The notes beneath the pieces were generated by a model. It ran no database searches. It had not been told where the DNA came from and saw only the letters and a list, made by a program, of their open reading frames with translations. Shown here one piece after another: positions 27,094 through 35,886 of a DNA stretch of 64,000 nucleotides. Position numbers and translations under genes: made by a program. The DNA comes from Phycisphaeraceae bacterium (GTDB lineage: Bacteria; Planctomycetota; Phycisphaerae; Phycisphaerales; UBA1924). The stretch lies in assembly GCA_019636555.1 (NCBI GenBank), contig JAHBXH010000001.1:1518928-1582927 (forward strand), read 5' to 3'. Positions within the stretch are counted from its first letter, which is position 1. Every line of letters begins with the position of its first letter.

Positions 27094-27945
27094 TCAGTCC
27101 TTCTCATACTCCCGATCGTATTGGCCCATGAAGAAGTGACTGACGTGTTCGTTGCGGTGATGCGCCAATTCTGCGTATGTCCCGTCGGCGGCAACCTTTC
27201 CGTGCAGCAGCAAGACGCAGCGGTCCGCCACTTTCTGCGCCGAAACAAGGTCGTGCGTCACCACGATGCTCGTTACGCCCATCTGCTTGCTGAGCTTGAT
27301 GATCAATTCGTTGATCCCGTCGGAGCGGATCGGATCAAGACCGGTGGTCGGTTCGTCGTACAGAACGACCCGCGGCTCGAGCACGATCGCGCGGGCGAGC
27401 GCCACGCGTTTGCGCTGCCCGCCCGAAAGCTGCGCCGGCAGCTTTGTGAACATGCCCTTGAGGTCCACGACCTCGAGCGCACGCGCGACTCGGTCGTGGC
27501 GCTCTTCCCGCGTGAGTTTGGTGTGCTCGCGCAGCGGAAACTCGATGTTCTCTTCGACCGTGAGCGAATCAAAGAGCGCGCCGCCCTGAAAGAGCAGCCC
27601 GATCTGCAGGCGAACGTCGATCAGGTCGCGTTCCTTCAGGTTGTCGACCCGTTCCCCATCGAAGTAGATTTCGCCCGAGTCGGGGCGGAGCAGCCCGACG
27701 ATGTGCTTGAGCATCACGCTCTTGCCCGACCCGGACGGCCCGAGCACGACGGTCGTCTTCCCCTCTTCGATGTCGAGATCCACCCCGGTCAGAACCTGCA
27801 GGTGATGGAACGCTTTGTGAACATTCCGGAGCCGGATAATCGGACGGGCCGCTTCGCCGTTCCGTCGTTCAGCGGAAATCACCGGCGCCGAACCGGCGGC
27901 CGCCGAGGAAGAGTCCGGGTTGAATTGAGGTGAGGCTGGCGGCAT
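27094..27945 (-). CDS. mlaF: MlaF-like ABC transporter ATP-binding protein
   Basis: ATPase of the MCE lipid transport system, 283 residues. Walker A is GPSGSGKSV, the Q-loop FQGGALFDSLTV is typical of MlaF, the signature is LSGGQRKRVALARAI and Walker B is RVVLYDEPTTGLDP. A roughly 30-residue Ser/Ala/Pro-rich N-terminal extension precedes the domain. It is transcribed just before mlaD, 15 bases apart, supporting one operon. The Nudix gene is divergent, 17 bp away, so promoters must overlap the two starts. Confidence 0.93.
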   Translation of the reverse strand: MPPASPQFNPDSSSAAAGSAPVISAERRNGEAARPIIRLRNVHKAFHHLQVLTGVDLDIEEGKTTVVLGPSGSGKSVMLKHIVGLLRPDSGEIYFDGERVDNLKERDLIDVRLQIGLLFQGGALFDSLTVEENIEFPLREHTKLTREERHDRVARALEVVDLKGMFTKLPAQLSGGQRKRVALARAIVLEPRVVLYDEPTTGLDPIRSDGINELIIKLSKQMGVTSIVVTHDLVSAQKVADRCVLLLHGKVAADGTYAELAHHRNEHVSHFFMGQYDREYEKD

Positions 27946-27962
27946 CGAGATACGCTCGGATC

Positions 27963-28517
27963 ATGAGCACACCGGACGAGGGTATCCGCGAGATCAGCCG
28001 AACGACCGTCCGCAAGGGCCGCAAGTTTGACTTTGAGCTCGTGAGAGTCGGAATGCCCAACGGGCGAACCATCGAAGTCGACCTTGTTCGCCATGGAGGT
28101 GCGGCGGTGATTCTCCCGATTCTCTCGACGGCCGGCGCACGCCACGTCGTGTTCGTTCGCAATCACCGCTTTTCGATCAGGCGATCGATCCTTGAAATCC
28201 CCGCCGGAACGCTCGAAAAAGGCGAAGAGCCGATCGCGTGTGCCGGTCGCGAACTCATCGAAGAAACCGGCTTTCGTGCCGCCCGCATCGAGCCGCTCGT
28301 GGAGTTTCTTCCCTCACCCGGAATGTCCGACGAGCGGATGTACACCTTCGTCGCGACCGACCTGACGGAAGTGGGGCAGCAGCTTGAAGAAGACGAATCA
28401 ATCCAGGTTGAAATCATTCCGGCCGCCGAAGCGGTGGCAATGGCAGCGGACGGGCGACTCGAAGACGGGAAGTCCATCCTCGCGATTCTTCTCGCGGCAC
28501 GCAAGGGATTGCTCTAG
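27963..28517 (+). CDS. Nudix hydrolase (ADP-ribose pyrophosphatase type)
   Basis: A 184-residue Nudix enzyme. The box is complete: GTLEKGEEPIACAGRELIEE followed by TGF, with the catalytic Glu pair in RELIEETG. The flanking IPAGTLEKGE and FLPSPGMSDERMYTFVATDL segments are those of ADP-ribose pyrophosphatases (NudF), which split ADP-ribose into AMP and ribose 5-phosphate. The ATG at 27963 was chosen over an upstream one that would overlap the mlaF start. Substrate preference is inferred. Confidence 0.9.
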   Translation: MSTPDEGIREISRTTVRKGRKFDFELVRVGMPNGRTIEVDLVRHGGAAVILPILSTAGARHVVFVRNHRFSIRRSILEIPAGTLEKGEEPIACAGRELIEETGFRAARIEPLVEFLPSPGMSDERMYTFVATDLTEVGQQLEEDESIQVEIIPAAEAVAMAADGRLEDGKSILAILLAARKGLL

Positions 28518-28544
28518 ACGTCACGCAAAGCATTGCGCTAGGCG

Positions 28545-29297
28545 TCACGCCTCGCTCGCGGGAACCGGTCGCAGATTGAACGCCCGAGCAATCGCCCAGC
28601 GCCCCAAATAAATCGCGGGGGTGAGCAGAATCGCGATCACGAACTTCAGGATGTACCCCGTGAAAGCGGTGCGGATCACAAAGTCGAGCGTGGCCGAATC
28701 CTGGTTCAGCAGCTTCGGGAAGCCGTAGAAAAAGAGCCACGTCACGAGCAGCGAATCGAACATCTGGCTGATGATCGTGCTGCCGGTGGCGCGCAGCCAG
28801 ACCATCTTGCCGCCCGTCATGCGCTTGAAGATCGTGAACACGAAGATGTCGAGCAGCGAGCCGAGCAGGAACGCGATCAGCGACGCGATATACATCAACG
28901 TTGCCGACCCGAAAATATTCTCGAAGGCCTGCTGATTTGCGGTCCCCGGTATGCCTTCAAGAATCGGGATCTTCCGACCGACACTGATCAGGATGAACGC
29001 AAAGACCGCCATCGCGAACGCCACATAGGTCGTCTGACGGGCGGCCTTGCGACCGAAGTATTCCGTGAGCAGGTCCGTGATCAGGAAAGTGATCGGGAAC
29101 GGCAGCATGCCGACGGTGTGCTCGATCTTGCCTTGCCACCCAAGAACCGTCCAGCCCGTTTCGAACGAGAAGAGCTTCACGCCCAGTATGTTCGCGAGCA
29201 CAAGCGCCGTGACGTTGACCGCCGTCAGCCACAGATAGAGGGTTTGCGCCCGAGTCAGCGCGTGAGGATGGGTCGGGTCGTTCGCCTGAATAGTCAT
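28545..29297 (-). CDS. Queuosine precursor transporter (YhhQ family)
   Basis: Integral membrane protein of about six helices, 250 residues. The family features are the early NVTALVLANILGVKLF, the conserved PFPITFLITDLLTEYFGRKA and FLLGSLLDIFVFTIFKRMTG, and STIISQMFDSLLVTWLFF. Members of this family (YhhQ/VUT) import 7-deazaguanine precursors (preQ0/preQ1) for queuosine tRNA modification. No queuosine biosynthesis genes adjoin it. The ATG at 29297 gives the normal N-terminus; an ATG at 29333 would add 12 residues. Convergent with the Nudix gene. Confidence 0.92.
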   Translation of the reverse strand: MTIQANDPTHPHALTRAQTLYLWLTAVNVTALVLANILGVKLFSFETGWTVLGWQGKIEHTVGMLPFPITFLITDLLTEYFGRKAARQTTYVAFAMAVFAFILISVGRKIPILEGIPGTANQQAFENIFGSATLMYIASLIAFLLGSLLDIFVFTIFKRMTGGKMVWLRATGSTIISQMFDSLLVTWLFFYGFPKLLNQDSATLDFVIRTAFTGYILKFVIAILLTPAIYLGRWAIARAFNLRPVPASEA

Positions 29298-29378
29298 GGA
29301 GAATACCGGAATTTGCGATGCTCGTTTCACCATTTGAGTTGCGGCCCGTCGCCGCAAACCGCTTAGAATCCGCCACGC

Positions 29379-30542
29379 ATGACGACCGCGCTCAACACGC
29401 CGACAACCGAGTTCGAGAAGAAAGACCGCTGCGCCGACTTGCCGCACCGGCCCCGCGTGCTGCTCGGCAAAATGGGCCTCGACGGCCACGATCGGGGCGT
29501 CAAGGTCATCGCACGCGCGCTCCGAGATTCCGGCGTCCACGTCATCTATTCCGGTCTCTGGCAGACGCCAAAGAGCCTTGCGATCTCCGCGCGAGATGAA
29601 GATTGCGACGTCATCGCCGCCTCGATGATGAGCAACTCTCATCTCGTGCTCGGCCCCAATCTGATGAAGGCGCTGAAAGAAGTCGGTCGCCCCGACCTTC
29701 CCGTGTACATGGGCGGCATCCTGCCGCAGGAAGACCTCGAAGCCCTCGCGAAGGCCGGCATCTCCAAGTGCTTCACCACCGGAACCGGTCTACTCGATAT
29801 CGTCAACGCCGTGCGCGAAGCCACCAAGCCGCGCGCCGAGGAAGTCAACAGCGGCACCGCTCAGCTCGCCCGCGATATCTCTCTCGTTCACGACAACAAG
29901 AAAGTCCGCTCGGACGCGAAGCGCCGCCGCCCCAAGCGCGTCATCGGGGTTACCGGTTCTCCGGGCGCGGGGAAGTCGACGCTGGTTGCGCAGCTCGTCG
30001 GTGAATTCACGCGGCGCGCCAAAGACGAGAAAGATTCTTCTTGTGGCGGCCGCTGCGCCGTGATCGCGTTCGACCCGATGAGTCCGATCACCAGCGGCGC
30101 GCTGCTGGGCGATCGCCTCCGCGTGGACTTCAACAATCTCGGTGAGAGCGTCTACTACCGAAGCCTCGCCATCAGCGGGGAGGACTACCACGCCCTTCCC
30201 GAAATCATCGAACTCATCGGCGGCGCGCATGAGGACCCCGACCTCACTTTCGACACGCTCTTTGTCGAAACGGTTGGCGCCGGTCAGAACGAGACCCGCA
30301 TCCGCCAGCACGTCGATTTCACCGCCGTGGTTCTCACTCCGGGTATGGGCGACGCCGTGCAGATGGACAAGGCCGGCATCCTCGAGATTGCCGACATCTT
30401 CGTCTGCAACAAGGCGGATCACCCCGGCGAGAACGAACTTGTCCGCGATCTCAAAGACGTTGCGGGCAAGCGGCCGATCGTCGAGACCGTCGCCACCCGC
30501 TCCCAGGGCATCCCCGAATTGCTCGACGCGCTCGTGAAATAG
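29379..30542 (+). CDS. Cobalamin-binding domain fused to MeaB/ArgK GTPase
   Basis: A 387-residue two-domain protein. Residues about 25-150 are a B12-binding domain like the small domain of methylmalonyl-CoA mutase: GKMGLDGHDRGVKVIARAL has the D-x-H-x-x-G motif whose His37 would ligate cobalt. Residues about 185-387 are a MeaB/ArgK G3E GTPase, with Walker A GSPGAGKST (about 193-201), FVETVGAGQNE, and NKAD for guanine. MeaB-type GTPases load and protect adenosylcobalamin on acyl-CoA mutases. The fusion resembles the first two parts of IcmF, but the mutase catalytic domain is missing and no mutase gene lies in the window. It is therefore probably a chaperone or small subunit acting with a separate mutase. 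Confidence 0.88.
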   Translation: MTTALNTPTTEFEKKDRCADLPHRPRVLLGKMGLDGHDRGVKVIARALRDSGVHVIYSGLWQTPKSLAISARDEDCDVIAASMMSNSHLVLGPNLMKALKEVGRPDLPVYMGGILPQEDLEALAKAGISKCFTTGTGLLDIVNAVREATKPRAEEVNSGTAQLARDISLVHDNKKVRSDAKRRRPKRVIGVTGSPGAGKSTLVAQLVGEFTRRAKDEKDSSCGGRCAVIAFDPMSPITSGALLGDRLRVDFNNLGESVYYRSLAISGEDYHALPEIIELIGGAHEDPDLTFDTLFVETVGAGQNETRIRQHVDFTAVVLTPGMGDAVQMDKAGILEIADIFVCNKADHPGENELVRDLKDVAGKRPIVETVATRSQGIPELLDALVK

Positions 30543-30626
30543 CCCGAAGAAATTGCCGGAATGGAGCCCGCGCCGGGTTCGCGCCGATCTGATACTGTCG
30601 GGTGCCGCAAGGACGAGGCAACACGC

Positions 30627-31319
30627 ATGAAAGACATGGACGTCGAATCCACTGAGAAGGCCGAATCAGCGGGGAACCCGCCGCTCGACGCAGCCGTCGC
30701 GCCCCTGAAGGGTCACCTCGAGGCGCTGCTCCTGAGCATCGACAAGCCCATCCCGGCCGAAAAAGCCGCGCGGGCTCTGGGGCTGATTCCGGAAGAAAAG
30801 CCCGAATCCAAAGCCGACGCGAAAGCGGGCGACGAACCCACCGAGCCGCAGAAGAAGGCCAGCGCCAAGCGATCCGCGGTTATTGAGTCCGCCGAGCGCG
30901 TCATCGAGCGGCTGGTCGCGGCGCTCAACGGCGAATACGAATCGACTTCCCGCTCGTTCCGCATCGAGCGCATCGCCGGCGGCCTCCGTGTTATGACGCT
31001 GCCGGCTTTCGCGCCGACGCTCGCCCGATTCCACAAGGATCGCCAGCAGACCCGCCTCTCCAAGGCGGCCGTCGAGACGCTCGCCATCATCGCCTATCGC
31101 CAGCCGATCACCCGCGCCGAACTCGAATCCATCCGCGGCGTTTCCTGCGGCGAAGTCTTGAAGAGCCTCATCGACCGCCACCTCATCGGAATCCGCGGCC
31201 GCGCCGAAGAGCTCGGCCGCCCGCTCCTTTACGGCACAACGCGCCAATTCCTCGATCACTTCGGTCTCGCATCGACCGCGGATCTCCCAAGCCCAGAAGA
31301 ACTCAAGGCCGCGCTCTAG
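30627..31319 (+). CDS. scpB: Segregation and condensation protein B
   Basis: Kleisin-associated winged-helix protein of the SMC-ScpAB chromosome condensation complex, about 230 residues. The core is clear: LKGHLEALLLSIDKPIPAEK at the start, then TRLSKAAVETLAIIAYRQPI and TRAELESIRGVSCGEVLKSL, ending GRPLLYGTTRQFLDHFGL. An insert rich in Glu, Lys and Ala (about residues 50-90) separates the first helix pair from the rest. The ATG at 30627 has AAGGACGAGG about nine bases upstream; an in-frame ATG at 30561 is possible. scpA and smc are not nearby. Confidence 0.92.
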   Translation: MKDMDVESTEKAESAGNPPLDAAVAPLKGHLEALLLSIDKPIPAEKAARALGLIPEEKPESKADAKAGDEPTEPQKKASAKRSAVIESAERVIERLVAALNGEYESTSRSFRIERIAGGLRVMTLPAFAPTLARFHKDRQQTRLSKAAVETLAIIAYRQPITRAELESIRGVSCGEVLKSLIDRHLIGIRGRAEELGRPLLYGTTRQFLDHFGLASTADLPSPEELKAAL

Positions 31320-31347
31320 CGCGCGCCATTCGCCGGAGGATCACGCC

Positions 31348-31755
31348 TTGACGTCCAAACTTATTTCGAGCGTTTCCGTTCCCATGGTTCTTGCCGCCGC
31401 GTGCCTCGCGTGGGGCTGCGAGAGCGCCGGAAAAATGAGCGGCCGCGTCATCGAAGGTCCCGGAAACGTCGTCACCGTTCTTGACGAGAACGACCCGCGC
31501 TTCAAGCAGGACGGCGTCGGCGGAGCTTCGATTGTCGTCCGTCGGTATGCCGGCGAGGGGCAGAACGGCGCGATCATCGGGAGCGGCGTCTCCGAGCCCA
31601 CCGGCGAATTCCTGATCCCGATCACCAACAAAGACGCGGAGCGCTACGAGATGGTCGTGACTGCGACAACCAGCGACAAGAGGATCAGCCGGGGCCGCAT
31701 CTACTTCCCCGCTCCGGGCAATCAGGTCCTCGTGATCGTGCGCGAGGTGAAATAG
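31348..31755 (+). CDS. Small hypothetical lipoprotein
   Basis: A 135-residue exported protein with a lipoprotein signal (SVPMVLAAACLAWGCESAG). The mature part GASIVVRRYAGEGQNGAIIG then SEPTGEFLIPI resembles a small beta-sandwich of the carboxypeptidase-regulatory (CarboxypepD_reg-like) type, but this is weak. The start is a TTG, fixed by GGAGG at 31334-31338. It follows scpB by 28 bases and may share its transcript. Function unknown. Confidence 0.75.
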   Translation: MTSKLISSVSVPMVLAAACLAWGCESAGKMSGRVIEGPGNVVTVLDENDPRFKQDGVGGASIVVRRYAGEGQNGAIIGSGVSEPTGEFLIPITNKDAERYEMVVTATTSDKRISRGRIYFPAPGNQVLVIVREVK

Positions 31756-31888
31756 CCCGCCGCGATGGGGCGATCGCGCACGGTCGTGCGGGCAGCGCCC
31801 GTCCGAGAACTCCGACGATTGCCATTCGCCATAAACCTGCCCGTGCGCGAGGCCGATGCTCCTGCGATTCCGACACAGGAGATTCGCC

Positions 31889-32725
31889 TTGCCAGCAAGC
31901 CGCTCCCGAACCGAACGTTGGCGTGATTGTCTCCAGCAGATCAAGGACCGCAGCGGCGGCATCGAGTTCACCGTTGCCCGTCCCGGCATCGACCCGGAAG
32001 CCAACAGCGGCGACCTCGTCTGGCGCGTCCGCGTCATTCGCTTCGATGATTCCGAACTCGTCGTCGAAGCTCCCGTCGCCATGGGCAATGCGATCCACCT
32101 CGGCGAAGATGTCGAAGTCGTCGGAATCCTCGCCGTCGGTCAGAATCGCTGGATGTTCCGCTCCAAGACGCTGGGCATGACCACAACCGCCGGCCCCCGA
32201 GGCATGATGCCCGCGGTCCGACTGCGCATGCCCGAAGAAGTCGAGCGCTGTCAGCGCCGCCAGTTCCTGCGCGTCGCCACCGCCGAGATCCGCCTCCCGG
32301 AGGTCGAGTGCTTTCCGCTTCTCGATCCGCTCTCGGCTGTGCCCGCGGAGGTCGCCTGCCGCGACGCGATGAAGAGCGGCGTGGTTTCCACGCTGCTGCC
32401 CGAAGTCGGTCCGGTCTTCAAGGCCAAACTGCTCAACATCGGCGGCGGCGGAGTCGGCCTGCTTGTGCCGCGCTCCGAAACCAGCGGCGCCAACCGTTCC
32501 AAGCTGATCTGGGCCCGCTTCGATCTCCGCCCCGAAATGCCGGCTCCGCTCGGCGTCACGGCGCGCATCGTGCACACGCATCTCAATCACGAGCAGGACG
32601 TGTACGCGGGTGTTTCGTTTGAGTTTGCGTTCCACACCGCGTACCGGCCGTTTGTTGCCGATCTGCTCGTGAATTACGTTCAGGCACTACAGGATCGCCA
32701 GCGCTCCGTCCGCCGGGCCGCCTGA
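31889..32725 (+). CDS. PilZ-domain (YcgR-like) protein
   Basis: A 278-residue protein with a two-part plan like YcgR flagellar brake proteins: an N-terminal beta domain and a C-terminal PilZ domain. The c-di-GMP motif is visible as CQRRQFLRV (R-x-x-x-R), followed by the NIGGGGVGLLVP loop, which replaces the usual D/N-x-S-x-x-G by N-x-G-x-x-G. PilZ domains bind cyclic di-GMP and control motility or exopolysaccharide. The TTG at 31889 has AGGAG seven bases upstream; an ATG at 31856 would add 11 residues but lacks a good site. Binding ability is uncertain given the altered loop. Confidence 0.75.
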   Translation: MPASRSRTERWRDCLQQIKDRSGGIEFTVARPGIDPEANSGDLVWRVRVIRFDDSELVVEAPVAMGNAIHLGEDVEVVGILAVGQNRWMFRSKTLGMTTTAGPRGMMPAVRLRMPEEVERCQRRQFLRVATAEIRLPEVECFPLLDPLSAVPAEVACRDAMKSGVVSTLLPEVGPVFKAKLLNIGGGGVGLLVPRSETSGANRSKLIWARFDLRPEMPAPLGVTARIVHTHLNHEQDVYAGVSFEFAFHTAYRPFVADLLVNYVQALQDRQRSVRRAA

Positions 32726-32851
32726 TTCTGTCGCCAATCGCGCGCCGCCGCCAGACCGCGGCGTGCACTTGTCAAAGCTATGCCGTTGACCGGCCGGCGA
32801 TGAAGCCGTGCATTGCAAACGCCGTCGCCACAAAGCTGTGCCGCGAACTTC

Positions 32852-33670
32852 TTACTGGTAGTAGTACCGTTTCTGCGGGTTTCCGAACCGGAATGGTCCG
32901 ACTTGCAGGCGGACCTCTCCCTGTGTCGCTTTGAGGCGGATCGGATTCGTGCCCCAATTCAGAATGCCCGTGTACAGCCCGGGACGGATGCTGCTGTTCG
33001 TCACCTGCCCCGTCCACGCGACCATTGCCGCCAGCGCACGGTTTCCCGAAATGAGCTCGACATCACCGGTCGAATCCGTGGGTAGTTCGAGGTCGATATT
33101 GCCGGTTGCTGTCGTGATCGAGATCGGGGAGGTGTTCGGTTTCCCGGCGTCGACGTACACGCGTCCGCCGGGCTTTCCGGCGCCGCCGTTCTCGATCGAG
33201 ATCGCGCCGTTTGCGCCGCGGACTTCGATCGCACCGTCTGAATTCTTGATGCGAAGGCCATCGCACGAAGGCACATCGATCGTGATCTGCACCCAGTGCT
33301 GCGCGCCCTCTTCCGGTACGCTCCGGACCTTCAGCACGGCGCGGCCGTCCATTTCCTGGATGTCGGAAGAGGCCCACTTGTCACCCTGGAAGTTCGCGAC
33401 CGGCTCGCCTCGGAGCGTGCCCGCGTTCGCGGTTACGCGGGGCGTCTTCACGTTCGGATTCACGGTGACCAGCACGGCGCCGCGCTCATTTTCGACGTCG
33501 ATCGCGAGGACGGGGCTGCGTTCCAGCAACTCGCTTCCGCTGATTGTGACGGGCGCGGACTGCGAAGCGCAGCCACCGACTTGGAGCGCCAGCGCCGCCA
33601 GAAGGCAGATCGCGGCGACCGAATTCGGACACCGGACGAGATCGAGGGCGGGACGGGCCAGGCTTCGCAT
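32852..33670 (-). CDS. Lipoprotein with DUF4097-like beta-helix domain
   Basis: A 272-residue lipoprotein: signal SVAAICLLAALALQVGGC, then a repeating beta structure with the pattern LRIKNSDGAIEVRGANGAIS and ISITTATGNIDLELP, typical of DUF4097-like beta-helix proteins. An AAGGAG precedes the ATG at 33670; the frame is open further upstream. It is transcribed away from rny, and the 515-bp space between them holds both control regions. Function unknown; envelope location inferred. Confidence 0.75.
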   Translation of the reverse strand: MRSLARPALDLVRCPNSVAAICLLAALALQVGGCASQSAPVTISGSELLERSPVLAIDVENERGAVLVTVNPNVKTPRVTANAGTLRGEPVANFQGDKWASSDIQEMDGRAVLKVRSVPEEGAQHWVQITIDVPSCDGLRIKNSDGAIEVRGANGAISIENGGAGKPGGRVYVDAGKPNTSPISITTATGNIDLELPTDSTGDVELISGNRALAAMVAWTGQVTNSSIRPGLYTGILNWGTNPIRLKATQGEVRLQVGPFRFGNPQKRYYYQ

Positions 33671-34185
33671 TCGGCGAGTCTCCTTACTGTCGTGGTAGCA
33701 ATCGGTCAGGGATGGGGGTCTTCGGCAATTTCCGCTCAAGGGTGAACCCTCGAGAGCGAATCAATCTCGGGAGAAGCCCCCAAACTCGAAACACGGAGGC
33801 TCTATTTGCGGTACGATAGAGTCGAGTTCCGGCGCGGGCCGGACAAATACCGACTTTCACTTGCAACAACGACTCGGGATCGATTCGGGGCTAGACGAAG
33901 CGATAGGACGAAGACGGGAGTCCTTGGTTCGGCTCATCCAACGTGTTTCTGCCGAGTCCGGTGCGCCGACCAGGTGCGGGAGCCGGGCGACAGGCGGAAC
34001 TCGTGCGATCGGTGCGGAAACCAAGCCTCCCGAAAAGCGTGCACGGCCATCAGGGAGCATTCGACGAAATCGAAACGATGACAGAATCTGCCCGGATTCA
34101 AGCGCGGGAACGCGCTGCCGCACACGGTGGGTGATCGCTTTTTCTGTTCCGCGATTCCGGTCGGTCCTCGATAGGAGGATCGTCT
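33671..34185. other. 515-bp divergent intergenic region
   Basis: This region separates the lipoprotein gene from rny. Open frames exist but their translations are Arg/Ser/Pro-rich without known motifs, and one of them simply runs out of frame into rny. I looked for RNase P, tmRNA and 6S-like signatures and found none that hold. It most likely carries the promoters of both flanking genes and possibly an undetected RNA. Confidence 0.45.
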
Positions 34186-35769
34186 GTGATCATCCAAACA
34201 CTCTCGCTCGAAGGTGGGCAGCTCTACGGCATTCTCGGCGGCGTCGCCCTGGTTTGCGTCGGCGTCGGCGTCCTCATCGACAAGTTCATCGCTTCCCAGG
34301 CATTGGCGAGCGCCAAGGCCAAGGCCGCCGAGACCATCGCGCGGGCCGAATCCGACGCCCGCGTCGCCGCGGAAAAAGTCCGGGTGGAAGCGGACAAGTC
34401 GCTTCTCGAACGCAAGGCGACAATCGAGAAAGAGATCGAGGACACCCGGAACGAGGTGCGTGAGGCGGAGCGGAGGCTCCAGAAGCGCGAGGACCTCTTT
34501 GACCGCAAGGAGGAAGCCCTCACGCTCAAGGAGCAGACGCTTTCGCGCCAGGCCGATCAACTCAAATCGCGCGAACAGGGCATGCAGACGCGCGAGGCCG
34601 AGCTCGACCGCGTCATCCAGGGTCAGAAGGACAAGCTCTTCCAGATGACCGGGCTCACGCCGGAACAGGCCAAGGCCGAATTGCTCGTCAAAGTCGAAGA
34701 AGACGCGCGCCACGACGCCGCCAAGATCGTGCGCAAGTTCACCGAGGCCGCGGAAACCGAGGCCAAGGAGAAGTCGCGCGAGATCACGCTGATGGCGATC
34801 CAGCGCTACGCGACCGAGCACACGTCGGAGTCAACGGTGCGCACGGTCGCGATCCCGTCGGACGACATGAAGGGCCGCATCATCGGGCGCGAGGGCCGAA
34901 ACATCCGCGCGATCGAGAAGGTGACCGGCGCCGACATCATCGTGGACGACACGCCCGGCGTGATCGTGGTCTCGTGCTTCGACAAGATCCGCCAGGCCGT
35001 CGCCGTGGAAGCGCTCGAACGGCTCATCGCCGACGGGCGCATGCACCCGACCCGCATCGAGGAAGTCGTCGAGAAGGTCAAGAGCGAGATCAACGAGAAG
35101 GTGCTCAAGTTCGGGCGCGACGCCGTGCTCGAGGTGAACCTGCGCGGGCTGCACCCGAAGGTGAGCGAGGCGATGGGCAAACTCGCTTATCGCACCTCGT
35201 ACGGCCAGAATGTGCTGCGCCACTCGATCGAGGTCGCCTATCTCTGCCAGGTCATCGCCGATCAACTCGGGCTCGACGGCACGATCGCGCGGCGCTGCGG
35301 CTTCCTGCACGATATCGGCAAGGCGATGGATCACGAGATGGAGGGCGGCCACCCCAAGATCGGCATGGACTTCGCGCGCCAGTTCGGTGAGAAGGAGCCG
35401 GTGCTCAACGCGATCGGTGGCCACCACGCCGACATCCCGAGCACGAGCTTTTACACCCCCATCGTCATGGCTGCTGACGCAGTTTCTTCGGCGCGGCCCG
35501 GCGCCCGGCGCGAGAGCATGGAGAAGTACGTCCAGCGCCTCACGGAGCTGCAGGACATCGCGCTGGGTTTCCGCGGCGTCAACGAGGCGCACGCGATCCA
35601 GGCCGGGCGCGAAGTCCGCGTCATGGTCGATGCCAACCGCGTGAACGACGACGAGGCCTATCTGATTGCGCACAAGATTGCCAAGCGCGTGAGCGAAGAA
35701 ATGACCTTCCCCGGCGAGATCAAAGTTACCGTTCTCCGCGAAACCCGGGCGATCGAAGTCGCACGATGA
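34186..35769 (+). CDS. rny: Ribonuclease Y
   Basis: Membrane-anchored endoribonuclease that starts mRNA decay, 527 residues. An N-terminal helix (GILGGVALVCVGVGVLID) is followed by a long coiled coil (about 40-180), a KH domain (GRIIGREGRNIRAIEKVTGA) and an HD domain with the metal site CGFLHDIGKAMDHE. The C-terminus GEIKVTVLRETRAIEVAR is standard. The GTG at 34186 is set by AGGAGGAT upstream. Length and domain order match the family. Confidence 0.97.
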   Translation: MIIQTLSLEGGQLYGILGGVALVCVGVGVLIDKFIASQALASAKAKAAETIARAESDARVAAEKVRVEADKSLLERKATIEKEIEDTRNEVREAERRLQKREDLFDRKEEALTLKEQTLSRQADQLKSREQGMQTREAELDRVIQGQKDKLFQMTGLTPEQAKAELLVKVEEDARHDAAKIVRKFTEAAETEAKEKSREITLMAIQRYATEHTSESTVRTVAIPSDDMKGRIIGREGRNIRAIEKVTGADIIVDDTPGVIVVSCFDKIRQAVAVEALERLIADGRMHPTRIEEVVEKVKSEINEKVLKFGRDAVLEVNLRGLHPKVSEAMGKLAYRTSYGQNVLRHSIEVAYLCQVIADQLGLDGTIARRCGFLHDIGKAMDHEMEGGHPKIGMDFARQFGEKEPVLNAIGGHHADIPSTSFYTPIVMAADAVSSARPGARRESMEKYVQRLTELQDIALGFRGVNEAHAIQAGREVRVMVDANRVNDDEAYLIAHKIAKRVSEEMTFPGEIKVTVLRETRAIEVAR

Positions 35770-35886
35770 CGCCCGATGCGGGATATCGATCCACGGATGT
35801 GGAATGTCGGCGAGAAACGCCATTCGCGGAATCGCCGTCAGTCGGTTTTCCCGGATGACGGCGTTTCGATCTGGTGGGGGGTCCCG

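Noticed and set aside
25999..27933. A 644-codon plus-strand open frame opposite mlaD and mlaF
   Set aside because: The reverse strand encodes two clear family members; the plus-strand product is rich in Arg, Asp and Val with no domain. It is a shadow of GC-rich coding DNA.
33861..34463. A 200-codon frame running into rny
   Set aside because: Its second half is rny read in another frame and its first half shows no motif.
35814..35867. Hairpin between the convergent rny and propeller-protein genes
   Set aside because: An 8-bp stem (CGCCGTCA/TGACGGCG) exists but the loop is 15 bases and no T run follows, so it was not called a terminator.
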